A stretch of DNA of 64,000 nucleotides from CAIXQW01 sp046049675. GTDB lineage: Bacteria > Bacteroidota > Bacteroidia > Chitinophagales > Chitinophagaceae. The stretch is from assembly GCA_046049675.1 (NCBI GenBank), contig JBJORA010000074.1, positions 34,524 to 98,523 of the forward strand. Reading direction: 5' to 3'. Below, piece by piece: positions 63,801-64,000 of the stretch (position 1 is its first letter; each line of letters begins with the position of its first letter). The position numbers and the translations under genes are program-made. The notes under the pieces were generated by a model. The model did no database searches. It was not told the origin of the DNA and worked only from the letters and a program-made list of their open reading frames with translations.

Positions 63801-64000
63801 CAACCTACGCAGATTGTAATTAATAGTGCAACACTAACACAAGTAGCTTGTACAACAGCTAACGGTACTGCCCAAGTGTCAGTAAGCGGTGGTACACCAA
63901 GCTACGATTATCAACTTAATAGCAATGGATGGGTAAGCACAAGTTTATTTACAGGCTTAGCCACTGGTACCTATACTATTTACGCAAAGGATGCTAACGG
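54831..64000 (+). CDS. Giant SprB-like repeat adhesin (3' end outside window)
   Basis: The frame stays open from the ATG at 54831 to the right edge: 3056 codons plus two bases, with no stop. A signal peptide (M-G-F-K-K-L-L-L-L-L-L...NASAQ) starts it. Residues to about 1120 form beta-sandwich modules of the DUF11/conserved-repeat kind (FKISIRNLSGTQTL, PGEWVTFNYKVKAAC, GDDVFVIFKAKYINGC). From about 1130 on come roughly 25 SprB-type repeats of about 77 residues, each with a CFG Cys, GGT...Y-x-W, SYTVT-x-TD-x-KGC and a closing TITQP. SprB of Flavobacterium is a mobile surface adhesin for gliding, exported by the T9SS; a T9SS tail is expected beyond the edge. Confidence 0.9.
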   Translation, partial: MGFKKLLLLLLVLAGFNASAQTGWFSNGAQNTAVTDVWVCSDTVFKISIRNLSGTQTLTSNLVTVNLPSSLAYVPSSVFETTTGSPIKTVVESNISNLQAPVFSFNDLAPGEWVTFNYKVKAACGLTVSNETVLIQLNNNQGASSPNVGTPTLSTVNIVSPLLDVTNSSAANYSGVLGNIYAQCDTVVNTSTATLDFNKNGTKAFVVLDFVGSGLTRLTLPSKGTLINDTLWLNLADITASGNFNSRWEPNEKIWFCYNVRIDSCENLNRVLVPGFGCNNVLCGIGSPLATSTIVNNFAPNLNYFVRRGKKCFDGTFVTDSIRIQNSGLGAATQVDLGLSYYITGSGSEIMGYDTSSFQLMTSSGTIIPISSSMITAQSVIPSWNVNCLGGSNLVQQLTVQLPGSIAPGDDVFVIFKAKYINGCTYSSTCNGIGNAGHSVNFETYSSKYKDQCGNGNYSVNWTAWGGAYHTLFSGTITSQSQTAPGAYKLTTSNNLFHFGAPPSVSPRVKHWVEITVPPCFTLAGTPYVGNSGASSYTYTASQVGNVITVRLDKPFYYYGGNEFNVPLTASCVGGGCAGGVVSMQFKAIDDTACVGVCPRQFGFVTKPLSVICPTPCPNGGADALALSLTRISFGQPDNDNNQIADASGSLNMSLIRTDKAMAGDTILLKHTLRVQQSSSGISFPQLFLNYTATDMYMLAGAATVQIYPRNSGFPVLAFVTGTEVTPGVFKYVLNLSTVGYNDFNGDALNNSYDSIIFEQKFRVTINQSMFGYQSYENWNADAYAAYTPSPNSLYVPTPGADRYQCTDINTGITIGGWTLDIYTPDFQVISGCSTKTLITYNRYDIGGNNIDNIFPYEVRRVVIPDTMQIRLPKGLTYVPGSGRMYSHNGPATYGPALVNPVSTNLGTTYDTLTWKVRNQYISNGGTLQDPDEAYWDYLYFDVYADCRMANGVYTPWSVHHTATDGAAFNYDSITPTSNGIQPTLYAGLQSFQTILYNGPSLQFTGGGAMNISYTKAFGSVTLQNLASSVNSQNTWVKIVPLTGSSTLSSVKIGGTTINPIGGYYQLGIVNANSSKTLDLEFNIVGCTPTTYAIYAGYYCSGYPPTAPEHVCATITNILIDGNQPPLEIINTFTNVNCIGTVNATIDITANGGVPGYQYNINGGAYQFSNLFNNLGVGTYTICAKDTNNCVACDVVTIALPSTLVLTTDSVIGRKCFGTGFGKAHFTASGGNGLYQMSISPTGPTIIKVGNKFNILNCPLGTYTVTVIDYCGNTVTSSFTITQPTQVNGSIAVTNLLCNGGGTGVVTASGSGGTPTYTYQWLNAGGPATATWSSRPIGTYTVQVKDNNGCTTNVSATITQPPAIVATMGTPTHVACFGNSTGSLSVSASGGTGAFTYLWSGALGTYGTANPATGLPAGTFTVVVTDANGCTRSTTATITQPASALSATMGAPTHVNCFGQNTGSATVTASGGTIAYAYLWSNGQTSATLTAVAAGSYTVTVTDSKGCTRSTNVTITQPTAALTATMGAATHINCFGQNTGGATVTAAGGTSAYTYLWSNGQTSATLSNVTFGTYSVTITDSKGCTSTSSVTITQPSAALNASIGAPTHVSCFGGNNGAATVTAAGGTSAYSYLWNNGQTSATLSSVGFGTYTVTITDSKGCTSTSSVTITQPAAALAATMGAPTHVNCFGLNTGAATVSAAGGTTAYSYLWSNGQTSATLSSVVAASYTVTVTDSKGCTSTSSVTITQPTAALTATIGAPTHVNCFGQNNGAATVTAAGGTSPYTYSWNNGQTNATLTNVTFGTYAVTITDSKGCTSTSSVTITQPSAALAASIGAPTHVNCFGGNNGAATASASGGTSAYTYSWNNGQTSATLTAVGFGSYTVTVTDSKGCTSTSSVTITQPAAALSATIGVPTHVTCFGLSNGSATASATGGTTGYSYFWSNGQTSATLSAVAAASYTVTITDAKGCTSTSSVTITQPSAALTAAMGAPTHVSCFGQSTGAATVTAAGGTSAYSYAWNNSQTAATLSSVAAGSYTVTITDSKGCTSTSSVTITQPPTAVSITGTSTTVPTCTPGNDGTITLTATGGVGPYTYSKTGALGSYNASATLNGYGVGTFTVYVKDANGCTATTTATIVNAALPSVSISINNNVSCFGGADGSLSAVGSGGTLPYTYSWNPGGATTATVTGLSANTYTVTLTDANNCSVIGFAPITQPTVLSASIGIPTHVTCFGLSNGSATASGSGGTTPYTYAWSNGQTSATLTAVVAGTYTVTITDAKSCTSTSSVTITQPTAPLTATMGAPTHVLCFSQSTGAATVTAAGGTSPYTYAWSNGQTSATLTAVAANGYTVTITDSKGCTSTSTVTITQPPTAVSITGTTTTVPTCVPGNDGTITITASGGVGPYTYSKTGAVGSYNASATLPGYAVGTYTVYVKDANGCTATTTATIVNAAIPSVSISINNNVSCFGGADGSLSAVGSGGTLPYTYSWSPGGATTATVTGLSANTYTVTLTDANNCSVIGFAPITQPSVLVASIGTPTHVTCFGLSNGSATASGSGGTTPYTYAWSNGQTSATLTGVVAATYTVTITDAKSCTSTSSVTITQPTAPLTATMGAPTHVLCFSQSTGAATVTAAGGTSPYTYAWSNGQTSATLTSVAANGYTVTITDSKGCTSTSSVTITQPPTAVSITGTTTTVPTCVPGNDGTITISASGGVGPYSYSKTGAVGSYNASAILTGYAVGTFTVYVQDANGCTASTTATVINAALPNVSITVNNNVSCFGGADGSLTAAGSSGTLPYTYSWSPSGATTATVNGLNVNTYTVTLTDANNCTVTSSAQITQPSVLGASVGSIIPVTCFGLSNGSAVAIGSGGTTPYSYSWNNAQTSATLSAVAAGTYTVTITDAKNCTSTSSVIITEPAVLTAAIPLTNIIHVSCYNAANGSLTVNTTGGNGSNTFVWTNSTSTSASATNLAPNTYQVTITDAKGCTSTASATITQPTQIVINSATLTQVACTTANGTAQVSVSGGTPSYDYQLNSNGWVSTSLFTGLATGTYTIYAKDAN
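59169..61016 (+). repeat. Eight tandem SprB repeat units of exactly 231 bp
   Basis: Equivalent bases recur at 59169, 59400, 59631, 59862, 60093, 60324, 60555 and 60786: every unit is 231 bp (77 codons). Each encodes A-T-M/I-G-A-P-T-H-V-x-C-F-G, then GGT-x-x-Y-x-Y-x-W and TD-x-KGCTSTSSVTITQP. The preceding unit (58926) is 243 bp long because of an insert. Confidence 0.95.
61011..63580 (+). repeat. 933-bp higher-order repeat, two full copies and most of a third
   Basis: A block of four SprB repeat types recurs with a period of exactly 933 bp (311 codons): starts at 61011, 61944 and 62877. Internal landmarks keep the same offset (61257/62190, 61488/62421, 61719/62652). Copies 1 and 2 share stretches of more than 50 identical bases, for example from 61257 and from 61674; copy 3 is more diverged, and its fourth unit changes near 63580. 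Confidence 0.92.

Overview
The window looks like chromosomal DNA of a member of the Bacteroidota, probably a Chitinophagales/Sphingobacteriales-type bacterium. The signs are SprA, the outer-membrane translocon of the type IX secretion system (T9SS); several proteins with T9SS C-terminal sorting tails; SprB repeats; a PadR/PspC pair; and many upstream boxes of the Bacteroidota -7 type (TAnnTTTG). No rRNA, tRNA, CRISPR array, insertion sequence or prophage was recognised.

Layout. 0-18 kb: end of a TPR gene, ruvA, sprA (2557 codons), a DUF4175 membrane/coiled-coil protein, a cyclophilin-FKBP fusion, two tandem paralogues of a small secreted YbjN-like protein separated by a perfect 20-bp inverted repeat, and small envelope proteins. 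18-26 kb: a carboxypeptidase-regulatory-like lipoprotein, then a tight three-gene operon of exported proteins (arylsulfotransferase-like, E-set/CBM-like, CotH kinase-like), all with T9SS-type tails. 26-34 kb: purL, acpS, an OMP, a multidomain protein with SprB-like repeats and a type B T9SS tail, and two tandem TPR paralogues. 34-41 kb: a five-gene overlapping operon on the minus strand that matches a MoxR-vWA-beta-propeller (bpX) ternary system, a class predicted to act in biological conflict. 41-48.6 kb: alpha/beta hydrolase, DUF1697, an RfbH-type PLP/iron-sulfur dehydrase, truB, a lipoprotein, then DAHP synthase/chorismate mutase, a phosphosulfolactate synthase (ComA) homologue and aroE on the plus strand. 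48.6-54.5 kb: PspC protein with its PadR regulator, a TPR hybrid histidine kinase with receiver and Hpt domains, and a receiver protein with a C-terminal membrane anchor. 54.8 kb to the right edge: the first 3056 codons of a giant SprB-like adhesin that runs out of the window.

The genes connect in a few ways. SprA is the expected exit channel for the ASST-like, CBM-like, CotH-like, SprB-repeat and giant adhesin proteins, so much of this window encodes T9SS secretion and its cargo. The shikimate/sulfolactate cluster joins aromatic precursor synthesis to a sulfonate-forming enzyme. The most unusual segments are the bpX ternary operon and the giant adhesin, whose DNA holds eight units of exactly 231 bp followed by a 933-bp higher-order repeat. 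Family names come from recognising motifs by eye; no database search was possible.
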